Part shown: piece after piece, positions 26,403 to 35,089 of the stretch
Numbering within the stretch: position 1 is the first letter of the stretch
How the letters are laid out: every line of letters starts with the position of its first letter
IMG/VR virus record: IMGVR_UViG_3300020451_000311
Coordinates: 1-47,686 of that record
Reading direction: 5' to 3' (one strand)
Length of the DNA: 47,686 bases
From: a virus
Notes under the pieces: generated by a model
What the model saw: the letters and a program-made list of their open reading frames with translations, nothing else
Databases searched by the model: none
Told to the model about the DNA's origin: nothing
Made by a program: the position numbers and the translations under genes

Positions 26403-27049
26403 TCTTTCTCATATAGTGGGTGTTTGAAGTTATTGTGGTCACCTAACCAAGGGCCACCGTCTGTAAAGTGAACTGCTTTAGCATAGTTACCAAAATCATA
26501 GTAACCTACCATAGCATTGTATGATGCGGGCAAGTCTCCAACGCCGTCAGTATCATCATGCCCTAGAGCCCATGTAAAACCATGTAGATGTACTGGGGCT
26601 GCGTTGTTGACATACCACAAACTTAGTGAATTACATAATGCATTATTGAAATACATTAGTGAAGACCAATACTTTTTAGGGTATGGTCTATTTATTTTTC
26701 CGTCCATTTTTATTTTATCTTCTAAAATAAATTGTGGGTGTTTTACACACATGACGGATTTGTGTGAATTTTTATGATGTACTATTTCTTGTGGGTCACA
26801 TCGCCACATGAAGTCTCCATCGCAGAATAATGACCAACCCATATAGTTAGACAGGTAAGGAACAAGAAACCTAGTGAAAGCAAATTCTGTACTTGCACTT
26901 TCTTCTTTTCTAGTATAGATACCTTGTTCCTGTAAATCAGACTTAATCAAGGGATAAATCTTATGCGTAGGATTAAACCTAAGTATAGATTCTTTACACA
27001 CCTCAAACATTTCTGGGTGAGATGATTCATACCCTATGTAGATATTCAT
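26354..27049 (-). CDS. GT8-like glycosyltransferase
   Basis: The first 80 residues of this 231-aa protein fit a GT-A fold: MNIYIGYESSHPEMFEV, then STEFAFTRFLVPYL and LFCDGDFMW, with the DxD metal and sugar-nucleotide site at Asp77-Asp79. A C-terminal His-rich part (HFTDGGPWLGDHNN) resembles the glycogenin/GT8 pattern in which a late His and Asp complete the site. Its overlap with the GT29-like gene suggests the two act in the same pathway. Donor and acceptor are not determinable here. Confidence 0.72.
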   Translation of the reverse strand: MNIYIGYESSHPEMFEVCKESILRFNPTHKIYPLIKSDLQEQGIYTRKEESASTEFAFTRFLVPYLSNYMGWSLFCDGDFMWRCDPQEIVHHKNSHKSVMCVKHPQFILEDKIKMDGKINRPYPKKYWSSLMYFNNALCNSLSLWYVNNAAPVHLHGFTWALGHDDTDGVGDLPASYNAMVGYYDFGNYAKAVHFTDGGPWLGDHNNFKHPLYEKEWINLSEQLKTKKSSL

Positions 27050-27261
27050 TCTTTATCTTCTGCTGTATTAAGTTGATTACCTAAGTCATTTATATAGGCC
27101 TGTCTTGCAGTTTGAGTTAATGCTAACATATTCTGATAATGAGAAATCTGTTGGTCACATAATTGTAAGTGTCCAATAATAGATTTCTGCTCATTATTTA
27201 AATCTTCAACATCATGCTCAACTCCATCTATAGTGATAGTTGGTTGTAACTGTTCTGTCAT
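27046..27261 (-). CDS. Small conserved phage protein, DUF6447-like
   Basis: This 71-aa protein begins with a TITIDGVEHDVEDLNNEQK segment followed by a helix (LQLCDQQISHYQNML, TARQAYINDL). Proteins of this pattern (DUF6447) are common in marine T4-like phages; their function is unknown. It overlaps NrdB and the GT8-like gene by 4 nt each (ATGA). Confidence 0.65.
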   Translation of the reverse strand: MTEQLQPTITIDGVEHDVEDLNNEQKSIIGHLQLCDQQISHYQNMLALTQTARQAYINDLGNQLNTAEDKE

Positions 27262-28217
27262 TTAAATATATCCTGCCAATTTCCTTGTGTACTAGCCTTA
27301 GCATACTCGGTAGCACGGTTTTCAAAAAAGTTGGTATGCTCAACTGCGTTAACTTGCATATCTATCCAAGGCAACGGATTCTCCGTGCTTTTAAAGATAG
27401 CCTTCATACCTAGACCTAGTAATCTTCTGTCGGCTATGTATCGGATATATTCCTTTACTTCTGTCGCAGTTAGGTCTGGTACTGAAACTTTGTTGAAACA
27501 GATGTCAATAAATTTATCTTCTAATTCTACTGTCCTCTCTGCGGCACAGTAAATTTCATACTTTAATTTATCTGTCCACAGTTCTGGATTCTCTCTCATA
27601 AAAGTTCTAAATAGTTCTGATAAGCCTTCTACATGTAGACTCTCATCTCTAATTGACCATGTAACAATCTGACCCATACCTTTCATAAGATTGTGTCTTG
27701 GATAGTTTAGAAGTATAGCAAAACTACTAAATAGTTGTACTCCTTCTGTAAATCCACTATAGACTGCCATAGTCTTCGCCATGTCATGTTTTGTTTCCAT
27801 GTTAAAATCTGTTAGATAATCATGTTTATCTGACATCGCTTGTATATCAAAAAACTCTTGGTACATATCATCTGATTTACCTAAAGTTTCTAATAGTAAA
27901 GAATATGCTTCTTGGTGAACTGCTTCCATTGCAGCAAAACTCACAAGCATCATTCTTACTTCTGGTTGCTTGAATGTTGGTAGATAGTGTTTTGCATATC
28001 CACAACATACATCAACATCTGCCTGTGTGAAGAAACGAAAAATATTATCTATCAATAGTCTTTCATCATCAGTCAGTTTTTTGTTATAATCCTTTATGTC
28101 ATCTTGTAGTGGTACTTCGTCTGGAAGCCAGTGCATCTGCTGTTGCCTTTTGTACTTCTCAAAAGCCCACGGATAACTAAAAGGTTTGTAGTATTCTCTT
28201 TCTTCTAGTAAGTTCAT
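27258..28217 (-). CDS. nrdB: Ribonucleotide reductase class Ia, beta subunit
   Basis: This 319-aa subunit houses the di-iron tyrosyl radical cofactor that starts reduction of ribonucleotides. Glu98, His101 and Tyr105 (MEAVHQEAY) have the spacing of the iron ligands and radical tyrosine of class I NrdB. The gene starts one base after the stop codon of nrdA and is translated with it. It would supply dNTPs for phage replication together with the glutaredoxin encoded upstream. It is somewhat shorter than the E. coli protein but seems complete. Confidence 0.95.
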   Translation of the reverse strand: MNLLEEREYYKPFSYPWAFEKYKRQQQMHWLPDEVPLQDDIKDYNKKLTDDERLLIDNIFRFFTQADVDVCCGYAKHYLPTFKQPEVRMMLVSFAAMEAVHQEAYSLLLETLGKSDDMYQEFFDIQAMSDKHDYLTDFNMETKHDMAKTMAVYSGFTEGVQLFSSFAILLNYPRHNLMKGMGQIVTWSIRDESLHVEGLSELFRTFMRENPELWTDKLKYEIYCAAERTVELEDKFIDICFNKVSVPDLTATEVKEYIRYIADRRLLGLGMKAIFKSTENPLPWIDMQVNAVEHTNFFENRATEYAKASTQGNWQDIFK

Positions 28218-29984
28218 TTATCCCTCACAACTTAAACAATCTTGGTTTTCAAAAATTATTTCTCTTTTAGCAACGCTTGAAACATTATCTGCACGAGATA
28301 TTGCCTCACTGCGTAGGTAATATAAAGTTTTAAGGTTTTTTGCCCAAGCCACCATGTGTACATTGTGCAACTCCCCTTTGTTTACATCAGGTGGGAAAAA
28401 TAGATTCACACTCTGTGATTGACATATCATTGGTTGTCTACCTGAAGCGTGTTCTATTACCCAGCCTTGATTTATTTCTACGGCAGTTTTAAATGTATCT
28501 TTCTCCCACTGTGTTAGGAAGTCAAGATGTTGACAACTGCCTTTGTTTGTGATAATAGTTCTCCAAGTATCATCATCATTCTTTCCATGCTCTTCTAATA
28601 CTGCTTCAAGAAACTTGTTCTTTACTAGATTAGACCCAGACTTTGTTTTCTGTGTATAAGCATTTGCTCTAAATGGTTCGATACTCGGTGATGTATTACC
28701 ACAGATAATACTTGAACTTGCATTTGGAGCGATTGCTAGTAGATGTGCATTTCTTACTGTGCAAGAATCATCATCTGGACATGCTCCTCTTTCAACGGCA
28801 AGTTCTCTCGTTGTTTTCTGCGCTGATTCCTTGATGTGTTGAAACATCTCTAGGTTAGCAGCAGTCGCCATTGCACTCTCAAAAGGTATGCTAGACTTTT
28901 GTAAGTAAGCATGAAATCCCATAGCGCCAAGTCCTATGCTTCTCTCCCTCATAGCACTAAACTTTGCTTTATGTAGTTGCTCTGGCGCGTTCTCGATAAA
29001 TGATGTTAAGACATTATCGAGCATACGAATTAAATCAGGAATGAAAGCACCATGAGTTTTCCACTCGTCATAATACTCTAAGTTCACACTAGAAAGACAA
29101 CATACTGCTGTTCTCTCTTCATCTGTTGGAAGTGTAATCTCAGAACATAAATTACTTTGATGTACTTTCAATCCTTTCTTTTTCTGAAAGTCAGGTAGTT
29201 CAGAATTTACAGCATCACCAAACATAATGTATGGCTCTCCTGTTTCCATTCTATTTTGTAGTATCTTTACCCATAATGCACGAGCAGATACTGTTTTTGT
29301 AATCTCACCACTATGTGGGTCAATCAAATCCCAACTATCATCGAATCCTTCTTCTTTTGTTGCTCTATGTATAAGTTCCATATACTTATCAGTGACTACA
29401 ATACCATGGTGTAAGTTTAGACACTTACGGTTTGTATCTCCGCCTGTTGGTTTTCTTATATCTAAGAACTCTTCAATCTCTGGGTGGTCTATATCGAGAT
29501 ACCCTGCATAACTTCCTCTACGGGTTACACCCTGTGAGAAAGCAAGCATTTCTGCATCTACAACTTTTACGAAAGGTATTACACCAGTAGACTCAGAGCC
29601 TTTTGATGTCTTAGTTCCTGAAGAACGGACATGACCCCAATATCCACCAATACCACCACCAAAAGATGATAGAAATGCATTTTCAGTAAAGTGGTCTGTT
29701 ATACCCTCTCTACTGTCATCTACATAGTTAAGAAAGCAACTTATTGGTAATCCTCTTCTCGTACCACCATTTGATAGTACTGGAGTTGCGAACATAAACC
29801 AAAGGTTACTTACATAATCATACAAACGCTGTGCATGAGCATCGTCATCTGCGAATGTTTCTGCAGCACGAGCAAATGCTTCCTGAGGCGACTCTTCGCC
29901 TGGAATCATATATCTGTCTTTGAGAGTTGCTATTGCGAACTCATCTAAAAGACTATCTTTACTGTAATCAATTTTTACTGACAT
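28218..29984 (-). CDS. nrdA: Ribonucleotide reductase class Ia, alpha (catalytic) subunit
   Basis: This 588-aa catalytic subunit shows active-site residues Cys83 (PISCFL), Asn278-Cys280-Glu282 (SNLCSEI) and Cys295 (AVCCLSS), plus the C-terminal redox pair CLSC at 584-587 that receives electrons from glutaredoxin or thioredoxin. It is clearly shorter than E. coli NrdA (about 760 aa): the N-terminal ATP-cone is missing, so allosteric activity control by dATP is probably absent, a common feature of phage enzymes. It overlaps the flap endonuclease gene by 17 nt. Confidence 0.96.
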   Translation of the reverse strand: MSVKIDYSKDSLLDEFAIATLKDRYMIPGEESPQEAFARAAETFADDDAHAQRLYDYVSNLWFMFATPVLSNGGTRRGLPISCFLNYVDDSREGITDHFTENAFLSSFGGGIGGYWGHVRSSGTKTSKGSESTGVIPFVKVVDAEMLAFSQGVTRRGSYAGYLDIDHPEIEEFLDIRKPTGGDTNRKCLNLHHGIVVTDKYMELIHRATKEEGFDDSWDLIDPHSGEITKTVSARALWVKILQNRMETGEPYIMFGDAVNSELPDFQKKKGLKVHQSNLCSEITLPTDEERTAVCCLSSVNLEYYDEWKTHGAFIPDLIRMLDNVLTSFIENAPEQLHKAKFSAMRERSIGLGAMGFHAYLQKSSIPFESAMATAANLEMFQHIKESAQKTTRELAVERGACPDDDSCTVRNAHLLAIAPNASSSIICGNTSPSIEPFRANAYTQKTKSGSNLVKNKFLEAVLEEHGKNDDDTWRTIITNKGSCQHLDFLTQWEKDTFKTAVEINQGWVIEHASGRQPMICQSQSVNLFFPPDVNKGELHNVHMVAWAKNLKTLYYLRSEAISRADNVSSVAKREIIFENQDCLSCEG

Positions 29985-30819
29985 AATTCTCCACTAATCT
30001 TAAAATATCTTGACTATGCCCTAATACGGCAGCGTCTACATCATATGTTAAATCCATTAACTCAATATTAGTAGCAAGTCTATCACTGCCAAACTCATTT
30101 AAGTTTTGCATGAATTTATACCTGCTCTCAATAGGAAGTGTATTCATGATGTCAAATACATCTCCATACTGTGCTATTAATTGAGTTGCCCTTTTTGGTC
30201 CAATACCTGTAACTCCTGGAACATTGTCACCTTTATCTCCTGTCAAACATTTGAAAGTCAAATAGTAAGAAGGGTCAAAGTCATAGTGTTCGTCCCAGTT
30301 GTCTAGTGTTGTTTCCTTTCTTGTGACCGTAGAAAACCTACTGACATTTTCAGTTATCAGTAAGTCCCAGTCTTTATCTGATGATATTAACCATATCTCG
30401 TCAAGTCCTAACTCTTCGCGATTAGTTGCTATAACAGCCGCTATATCATCAGCCTCTACTCCTTTGTACTTGATAGTAAGATATCCCTTACTTTTCAAGT
30501 TCTTCATTGTTACACCAAACTCCTGTAAGAACTCAAGGAACTCCGCCTCTTCTTCAGGTGTTTGGTCTTTGTACCTTTCGGCACGATTTGCTTTATAATC
30601 AGGGTCAATAGTTTTACGGTAATCACTACCGCCATCGCCTAATACGACTATCTCTCCGCAGTTATAAGACTTTGCTAGACTTTCGACTGTTCTTACATAG
30701 TCATGTTCAAAGTCTAATTTGTTCTGATGTTTCCATCTAAAAGCCAGGTTGAGTCCATCAACAATCAACAAGTTCCCATTCGGGGTCGGCTTTCCATGGT
30801 TCATAAATGATATCGCCAT
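29968..30819 (-). CDS. 5'-3' exonuclease / flap endonuclease
   Basis: This 283-aa protein is of the T5/T4 RNase H and PolA 5'-nuclease family. Metal-binding acidic residues are in LLIVDGLNLAF (Asp21), GVEADDIAAV, ISSDKDWDLL and GDKGDNVPG, followed by the helix-hairpin-helix GVTGIGPKRA. It removes RNA primers and processes flaps; the DNA polymerase of this phage has no 5'-nuclease domain of its own. The start at 30819 is preceded by GGAG at good spacing and lies 62 nt inside the preceding nuclease gene. Confidence 0.93.
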   Translation of the reverse strand: MAISFMNHGKPTPNGNLLIVDGLNLAFRWKHQNKLDFEHDYVRTVESLAKSYNCGEIVVLGDGGSDYRKTIDPDYKANRAERYKDQTPEEEAEFLEFLQEFGVTMKNLKSKGYLTIKYKGVEADDIAAVIATNREELGLDEIWLISSDKDWDLLITENVSRFSTVTRKETTLDNWDEHYDFDPSYYLTFKCLTGDKGDNVPGVTGIGPKRATQLIAQYGDVFDIMNTLPIESRYKFMQNLNEFGSDRLATNIELMDLTYDVDAAVLGHSQDILRLVENYVSKN

Positions 30820-31246
30820 TCGTAAACTCCAATTTTTGTGTTTCTAAAAACTTTTCTGCAGGTAGCACATAGCAACCTAACCAGTTAAAGTACATATGTT
30901 TTTTGTAAAGTGGCTTTCTTGTCGTTGCCACATACCATTGTGAGTAGTTTTCTTTGAATATTAGCAAAGGTTCTTGTTGCATAACTTCTGCTTGTTTACA
31001 AAGTTTTGACCACCACCCAACAAAGGTGTTGCTCTTTTGTGTAAATATTTTATGATTAAATGCCATATCACGATAATGTTTTACTTCAATAGTAAATAGA
31101 TTATGTTTATGTGGCACCATCAGGTCACCTTTCACTTTACCACTACCCGAGCCAGGTGTTTGTGTAAAAGTCTCCCCTGTATGACGATGCAGCATACCTG
31201 CTACTTTTATTTCTGCATCGTTACCTTTTCTTCTGCTGTTAACCAT
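30758..31246 (-). CDS. PD-(D/E)XK nuclease, Holliday junction resolvase-like
   Basis: This 162-aa protein begins RRKGNDAEIKVAGML (Glu12), then KGDLMVP (Asp41) and FTIEVKHY (Glu54, Lys56), the complete E-D-ExK pattern of archaeal-type and phage resolvases and related nucleases. It would cut branched DNA made during replication and recombination together with the gp46/gp47-like pair encoded upstream. Substrate choice cannot be read from sequence. The upstream glutaredoxin gene ends at the start of this one. Confidence 0.8.
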   Translation of the reverse strand: MVNSRRKGNDAEIKVAGMLHRHTGETFTQTPGSGSGKVKGDLMVPHKHNLFTIEVKHYRDMAFNHKIFTQKSNTFVGWWSKLCKQAEVMQQEPLLIFKENYSQWYVATTRKPLYKKHMYFNWLGCYVLPAEKFLETQKLEFTNGDIIYEPWKADPEWELVDC

Positions 31247-31485
31247 TATGTCGGTATGCCAGCAAGTAGTTTGTCAAATTCAATATATCCTCCAATATGC
31301 TCTCCGTCTACCACAATTTGTGGGAAAGTTCTTGCCATTGGAAATAATACTTTTACATCAGAGGCATCAAACTCTTTACCCATCATGTTGTAAACTGCGT
31401 CATGCACCGCTTGGTGATTAGTAGCAAGCATTAATGCTTTCTTACATGCTGGGCAGTTTGGTATACTGTATATCTCAACTTTCAT
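31246..31485 (-). CDS. Glutaredoxin
   Basis: Starting at ATG 31485 (preceded by GGAATAATT) the 79-aa product has the redox site CPAC (Cys11-Cys14), the cis-proline motif TFPQIVVDG and the GG of GEHIGGY, as expected for glutaredoxin. It probably reduces the C-terminal cysteines of the phage NrdA. A longer frame from 31524 exists, but its extra residues overlap the DUF2061 gene and do not fit the family. Confidence 0.92.
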   Translation of the reverse strand: MKVEIYSIPNCPACKKALMLATNHQAVHDAVYNMMGKEFDASDVKVLFPMARTFPQIVVDGEHIGGYIEFDKLLAGIPT

Positions 31486-31666
31486 AATTATTCCATGTTC
31501 TCTCGTGCAGGTAATATGCAACAATCTTTATTCCCGTATCCGTACCCGCTAGGGCTGTGGCTCCGATTACACTTCCAAATATTGTGTAACCTACTGTGAA
31601 TGTAATGCATGTTGCTACTATCCTCCAACTAATTGTTTTTAATATTGTTTTCTTGTGTGAATCCAT
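31475..31666 (-). CDS. DUF2061 membrane protein
   Basis: The 63-aa product (start ATG 31666) begins MDSHKKTILKTISWRIVATC and has two hydrophobic segments and the C-terminal IKIVAYYLHERTWN box typical of DUF2061. Members are small inner-membrane proteins of unknown function; in bacterial genomes they can occur beside adenylylsulfate kinase (cysC) genes, and here one lies two genes downstream of an APS kinase-like gene, which supports a link to sulfate or surface sugar metabolism. It overlaps both neighbours. Confidence 0.8.
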   Translation of the reverse strand: MDSHKKTILKTISWRIVATCITFTVGYTIFGSVIGATALAGTDTGIKIVAYYLHERTWNNYES

Positions 31667-32006
31667 TCCTAATCGCAGTAGCAGATATCTCCTCAATATC
31701 TTTAGTAAAATGCTCCTGCTCTATCTTGTAACCAACATCACGACCATACACAATGTTCGTAATATTTGGCACTTCTAATATCTCAATAGTATTACTATTA
31801 TACCATTTTTTCCCAATGATGTCAAGAAGTATTTTCTCCTTTCGTTGCTCAAAACTGTAAGGATTACTTGACGAGCCGTCTGATGCTCTCAGTAATATTA
31901 CTACTTGACCAGTCTTGGAAAGTGCTCTTTTAAGTAACTTTCTATGGCCTTTGTGCCAGGGCTGATACCTTCCCAAGAGCATTGCAGTTGGTTTTGTCCA
32001 ATCCAT
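31629..32006 (-). CDS. Nucleotidyltransferase (HxGH, cytidylyltransferase-like)
   Basis: This 125-aa protein has the HxGH motif at 18-21 (GRYQPWHKGHRKLL) and the second signature ISATAIR at 107-113, both binding the nucleotide in the cytidylyl/adenylyltransferase superfamily (glycerol-3-phosphate cytidylyltransferase, NMN adenylyltransferase). The substrate cannot be told. The gene starts 106 nt inside the APS kinase-like gene in the -1 frame, at a run of five A, so a kinase-nucleotidyltransferase fusion by frameshift is possible. A role in making an activated sugar, alcohol or cofactor is likely. Confidence 0.8.
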   Translation of the reverse strand: MDWTKPTAMLLGRYQPWHKGHRKLLKRALSKTGQVVILLRASDGSSSNPYSFEQRKEKILLDIIGKKWYNSNTIEILEVPNITNIVYGRDVGYKIEQEHFTKDIEEISATAIRNGFTQENNIKNN

Positions 32007-32344
32007 TTTTCTATCCTTATATCGTACTCGCTGGGGTCTGGATACTCAAATAGTTTATTAGTATCTTCATACCGTCCTTCTTTAATCGTGTCCATAAATA
32101 TAGTATAGTCTGCTTGTAGTCTATGTCTATATTCTTTTTTAGGGCAGACAAAGTCTAGGATACCCCAGTTTTCTAAATTCATTCTATGAAATTGTCGTAA
32201 TCGACCTTCTTCGGAAAAGTCCCAGTCTTTGTGAAACTCTCTAATTGTGTCTGCACAATAATGCGGGACTTTGAACTTATATGCAAGTTCTGAAGCGAGA
32301 GTGGTCTTGCCAGAACCTGGCAGACCAAATATTAGTATTTTCAT
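31901..32344 (-). CDS. Adenylylsulfate (APS) kinase-like P-loop kinase
   Basis: This 147-aa protein has the Walker A motif GLPGSGKT at residues 7-14, then CADTIREFHKDWDFSEEGRL, which parallels the D-x-x-R and DxxFS-x-x-x-R pattern of CysC, and FMDTIKEGRYEDTNKLFE, similar to the region that contains the RD-x-K-x-LY motif. APS kinase makes PAPS, the sulfate donor for sulfotransferases, two of which are encoded at about 43-44 kb. The last 35 residues have no counterpart in the family and are read from the start of the next gene in another frame. Another small P-loop kinase role is possible. Confidence 0.68.
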   Translation of the reverse strand: MKILIFGLPGSGKTTLASELAYKFKVPHYCADTIREFHKDWDFSEEGRLRQFHRMNLENWGILDFVCPKKEYRHRLQADYTIFMDTIKEGRYEDTNKLFEYPDPSEYDIRIEKWIGQNQLQCSWEGISPGTKAIESYLKEHFPRLVK

Positions 32345-34158
32345 TCGCTAAGTGACGATATGTTCTCTTCTTTTGTTATTTCGATTTTGTGTAGCAATGG
32401 GTGTGTCCAACCGTGAGATACCATATATGTATTTAGGTTTTCTTCTTTCATCAATACTTCCACGACTTTTTCTTTACCTACTTCATCTAAGGCTTGATTA
32501 ACCTCGTCTAAAAATAGTACATTTATTTGACTTCGTGAAATAGAAGTCATGAGTTTTCGTATTGCAACTAGTGTTGCGATATTTACTCTAGCAAGTTCTC
32601 CACTTGATAAAGCAAGAATATCAATAATGTTTCCGTTATCAGATACTTCGACATTTAACTTGTCGTTCTCTACAACAAAATTGATACTGAATCTACCGTC
32701 ACTAAACTCTGCCAAATACTCATTTGTTAGTAGTTCTAGTTCTTTTACTAGCGATTCAATTTTGTATGCGAGGAGTCCATTGGTAGAAAATGCTTTTTTA
32801 AGTATCTCAAGAACCGATAGTTTATCCTCACAACTGTCAAGTCTACTTGTGAGGTCATTAGCCTCTTTCTCGAATTGTTCAGTTTGCTCCTGTACAATAC
32901 TAATTCTCGTATTATGTCTTTCTCTTCTCTCATTTTCTTCTATGACTTCCTCCAAAGCCTCCCTATCAGTGGCAATCCTTTGACGAAGTTCTTGAATCTT
33001 AACATTAAGTTCTTCTCTGTTAATAACTTGTGTTGGGAGGTTAATGTCAATGGAGGCTGCAAGCCTTTCGTATTCTTTGACTTTTTTGGTTGCTGTCCTA
33101 TGTATTTCATTGTGGCTTTGTATCTCCTCTATCTGCGCCTCTAGTTTTGCTACTTCTTTATAAATATAATTCATACTGTCTCTATGCTGTTCAAGTTGTT
33201 CATTTATGAACTGTACATCTATTTCTTGTTCACAAGTAGGACATATATGATTTTGTGTAGATAGTAATTTTTCATACTTCTCTATCATCTTTTGTTCTGC
33301 TCCACCCTCTCCAGACCATGCTCCTTTTGAACTAAGTTTCTGTGAAACATCTTGTAGTTCGGGATAAACTTTCAAATCATTCTGATATTTTTGAAAATCT
33401 ATGGATTGCATTTGATTTCTCAGAAAATTATTGTCGTTAATTTTTCGATTCTTTTCCGAGATATTTTCAAACTCTACTAATAACTTCTGTAAAGATTCTC
33501 CGTCTTTTTCCGACATTTTTGGTAAATCCATTTTTGATAGTAGACTAGTATCCTCAAGTTTGTTGTCTGTTAACCATTTTTCAATAGTACCAAGTGATGC
33601 GTTAACACTGGTTACTTCGTGAGAGTTTACCCTTGTTGCTTCCTTGAATACTTCAAAGTAATCTACATATTCTTCTAACTTTAACAAATCAATCAAGAAC
33701 TTTTTCCTGTTGGTATCTGTCGCTGTTAAGAACTGTAAACTAGCATTTGTATTCTGATATACTAATTGTGTGAAGGTCTTAAAATCTATGCCTAAAATCT
33801 CTAGGAGTGTTTTATAAGTGTTAGAGGCGGTATGCGAACTAATATCTTCGCCATTTTTTGTAAGTTTACACTTTAGTGTGGCTCTTCTTATAACTGAGAT
33901 ACAGTATTCATCAGAGTCCACTGTAAAAGATAAACTGATATTATAACCGCTACCGACGTATCGGTTCGCGATGTCAGCCTTTTTAACATTTTTACTATTC
34001 TTATTAAATAAAACTTCCTCTAATATGAGAGGGATTGAACTTTTACCTACACCGTTAGTTCCAACTAACTGAGTGAGAGTAGACTTATCTAAGTCTATCT
34101 CGTTGCCTTCTCCATAAGAAAAACAGTTATCCCATTTTAACTTCTGTAGAATAATCAT
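32341..34158 (-). CDS. Recombination nuclease ATPase subunit, SbcC/Rad50/T4 gp46-like
   Basis: This 605-aa SMC-like ATPase has Walker A GTNGVGKS at 33-40, long coiled coils on both sides of a zinc hook CPTC at 306-309, the ABC signature LSSGELARVN near 519 and Walker B NVLFLDEV near 545. With the SbcD/gp47-like protein encoded just before it, it would process DNA ends for recombination-dependent replication. Its start overlaps the end of that gene by 32 nt, and its end overlaps the kinase gene by 4 nt. Confidence 0.95.
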   Translation of the reverse strand: MIILQKLKWDNCFSYGEGNEIDLDKSTLTQLVGTNGVGKSSIPLILEEVLFNKNSKNVKKADIANRYVGSGYNISLSFTVDSDEYCISVIRRATLKCKLTKNGEDISSHTASNTYKTLLEILGIDFKTFTQLVYQNTNASLQFLTATDTNRKKFLIDLLKLEEYVDYFEVFKEATRVNSHEVTSVNASLGTIEKWLTDNKLEDTSLLSKMDLPKMSEKDGESLQKLLVEFENISEKNRKINDNNFLRNQMQSIDFQKYQNDLKVYPELQDVSQKLSSKGAWSGEGGAEQKMIEKYEKLLSTQNHICPTCEQEIDVQFINEQLEQHRDSMNYIYKEVAKLEAQIEEIQSHNEIHRTATKKVKEYERLAASIDINLPTQVINREELNVKIQELRQRIATDREALEEVIEENERRERHNTRISIVQEQTEQFEKEANDLTSRLDSCEDKLSVLEILKKAFSTNGLLAYKIESLVKELELLTNEYLAEFSDGRFSINFVVENDKLNVEVSDNGNIIDILALSSGELARVNIATLVAIRKLMTSISRSQINVLFLDEVNQALDEVGKEKVVEVLMKEENLNTYMVSHGWTHPLLHKIEITKEENISSLSE

Positions 34159-35089
34159 TAAATACTCCTATTATGTTTTTTATTTTATCATCATCAAGAC
34201 CTAGTATTTCTTTTAGATATAAAACTAACTCGTCCCCAATAGTCATTTCACTTGTTAAGTTAAGTCTAGCCTCTACTTCTCTCTTTACTACTTTCTTATC
34301 TAGCAAATCTGAATTTTTCACTTTTGCTAAGTCTTGCACATCACCCTCTAACTCATAAATAGTATGGTGCCAATCTGTTTGCACCATTTCGTCTGGGTCT
34401 GATACGGTTTGTCTAATTAACTGTGGCAAGTTAAATTCATGCCATGTCCAGTCATAATTTTCATCAATAAGTAGATAACCTGTCTTGACTTCATTTCTAT
34501 GAAATGATGTTGTCATTGGACTGCCTGGATACACAATATTTCTTTGAGTATTCTCGTGAGCATGTAAGTCTCCAGCAAAAACAGTCTTAAATCTGTCAAA
34601 TCTAGTTAAATCTACTTCAGGTACTACATGAGGTGGTATCTCTCCACGAACATGAGTAAATAGATACTCTACGGTATCTTCTATCTTTTCTATACTTTTC
34701 TTTTTATGTAAGTCCGCATACGGAAGTATTGCAGCCTTACCTTCTGTTCCTAAGTACCATGTAGTATCTACAACTTGTACTAAAGGATTGAGTTCTTCTG
34801 TAACTCTTTTTAAATTTGTAAAAAATGTTTTGTTTTTACGAGTTGCCTCGTGATTACCATCAAATATAATAGTTTCTACACTAACACCTTTTACAAAGTC
34901 AAAGTAGAGTGTTAACTCGTCCATAGAAGGGACTCGGTCGAACAAGTCCCCACCTATGATATGCAAGTCAACTTCTTTCTCCAGATTATGAATCTGTTCA
35001 AAGAAATGTTCGTAACGAGAACATGCCCAAGCAATGGGCACATTCTTTTGACCTAATTTTATATGCCAATCGGCAGTAAATAAAATCAT
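34127..35089 (-). CDS. Recombination nuclease subunit, SbcD/Mre11/T4 gp47-like
   Basis: This is a metallophosphoesterase nuclease. With ATG at 35089 (320 aa) the motifs are TADWH (Asp7, His9), GGDLFD (Asp48), GNHE (Asn79, His80) and later GDLHAHEN. This start forms an ATGA overlap with the stop of the peroxiredoxin gene; the longer frame from 35116 adds nine basic residues with no support. It forms the nuclease complex with the gp46-like ATPase. Confidence 0.95.
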   Translation of the reverse strand: MILFTADWHIKLGQKNVPIAWACSRYEHFFEQIHNLEKEVDLHIIGGDLFDRVPSMDELTLYFDFVKGVSVETIIFDGNHEATRKNKTFFTNLKRVTEELNPLVQVVDTTWYLGTEGKAAILPYADLHKKKSIEKIEDTVEYLFTHVRGEIPPHVVPEVDLTRFDRFKTVFAGDLHAHENTQRNIVYPGSPMTTSFHRNEVKTGYLLIDENYDWTWHEFNLPQLIRQTVSDPDEMVQTDWHHTIYELEGDVQDLAKVKNSDLLDKKVVKREVEARLNLTSEMTIGDELVLYLKEILGLDDDKIKNIIGVFNDYSTEVKMG

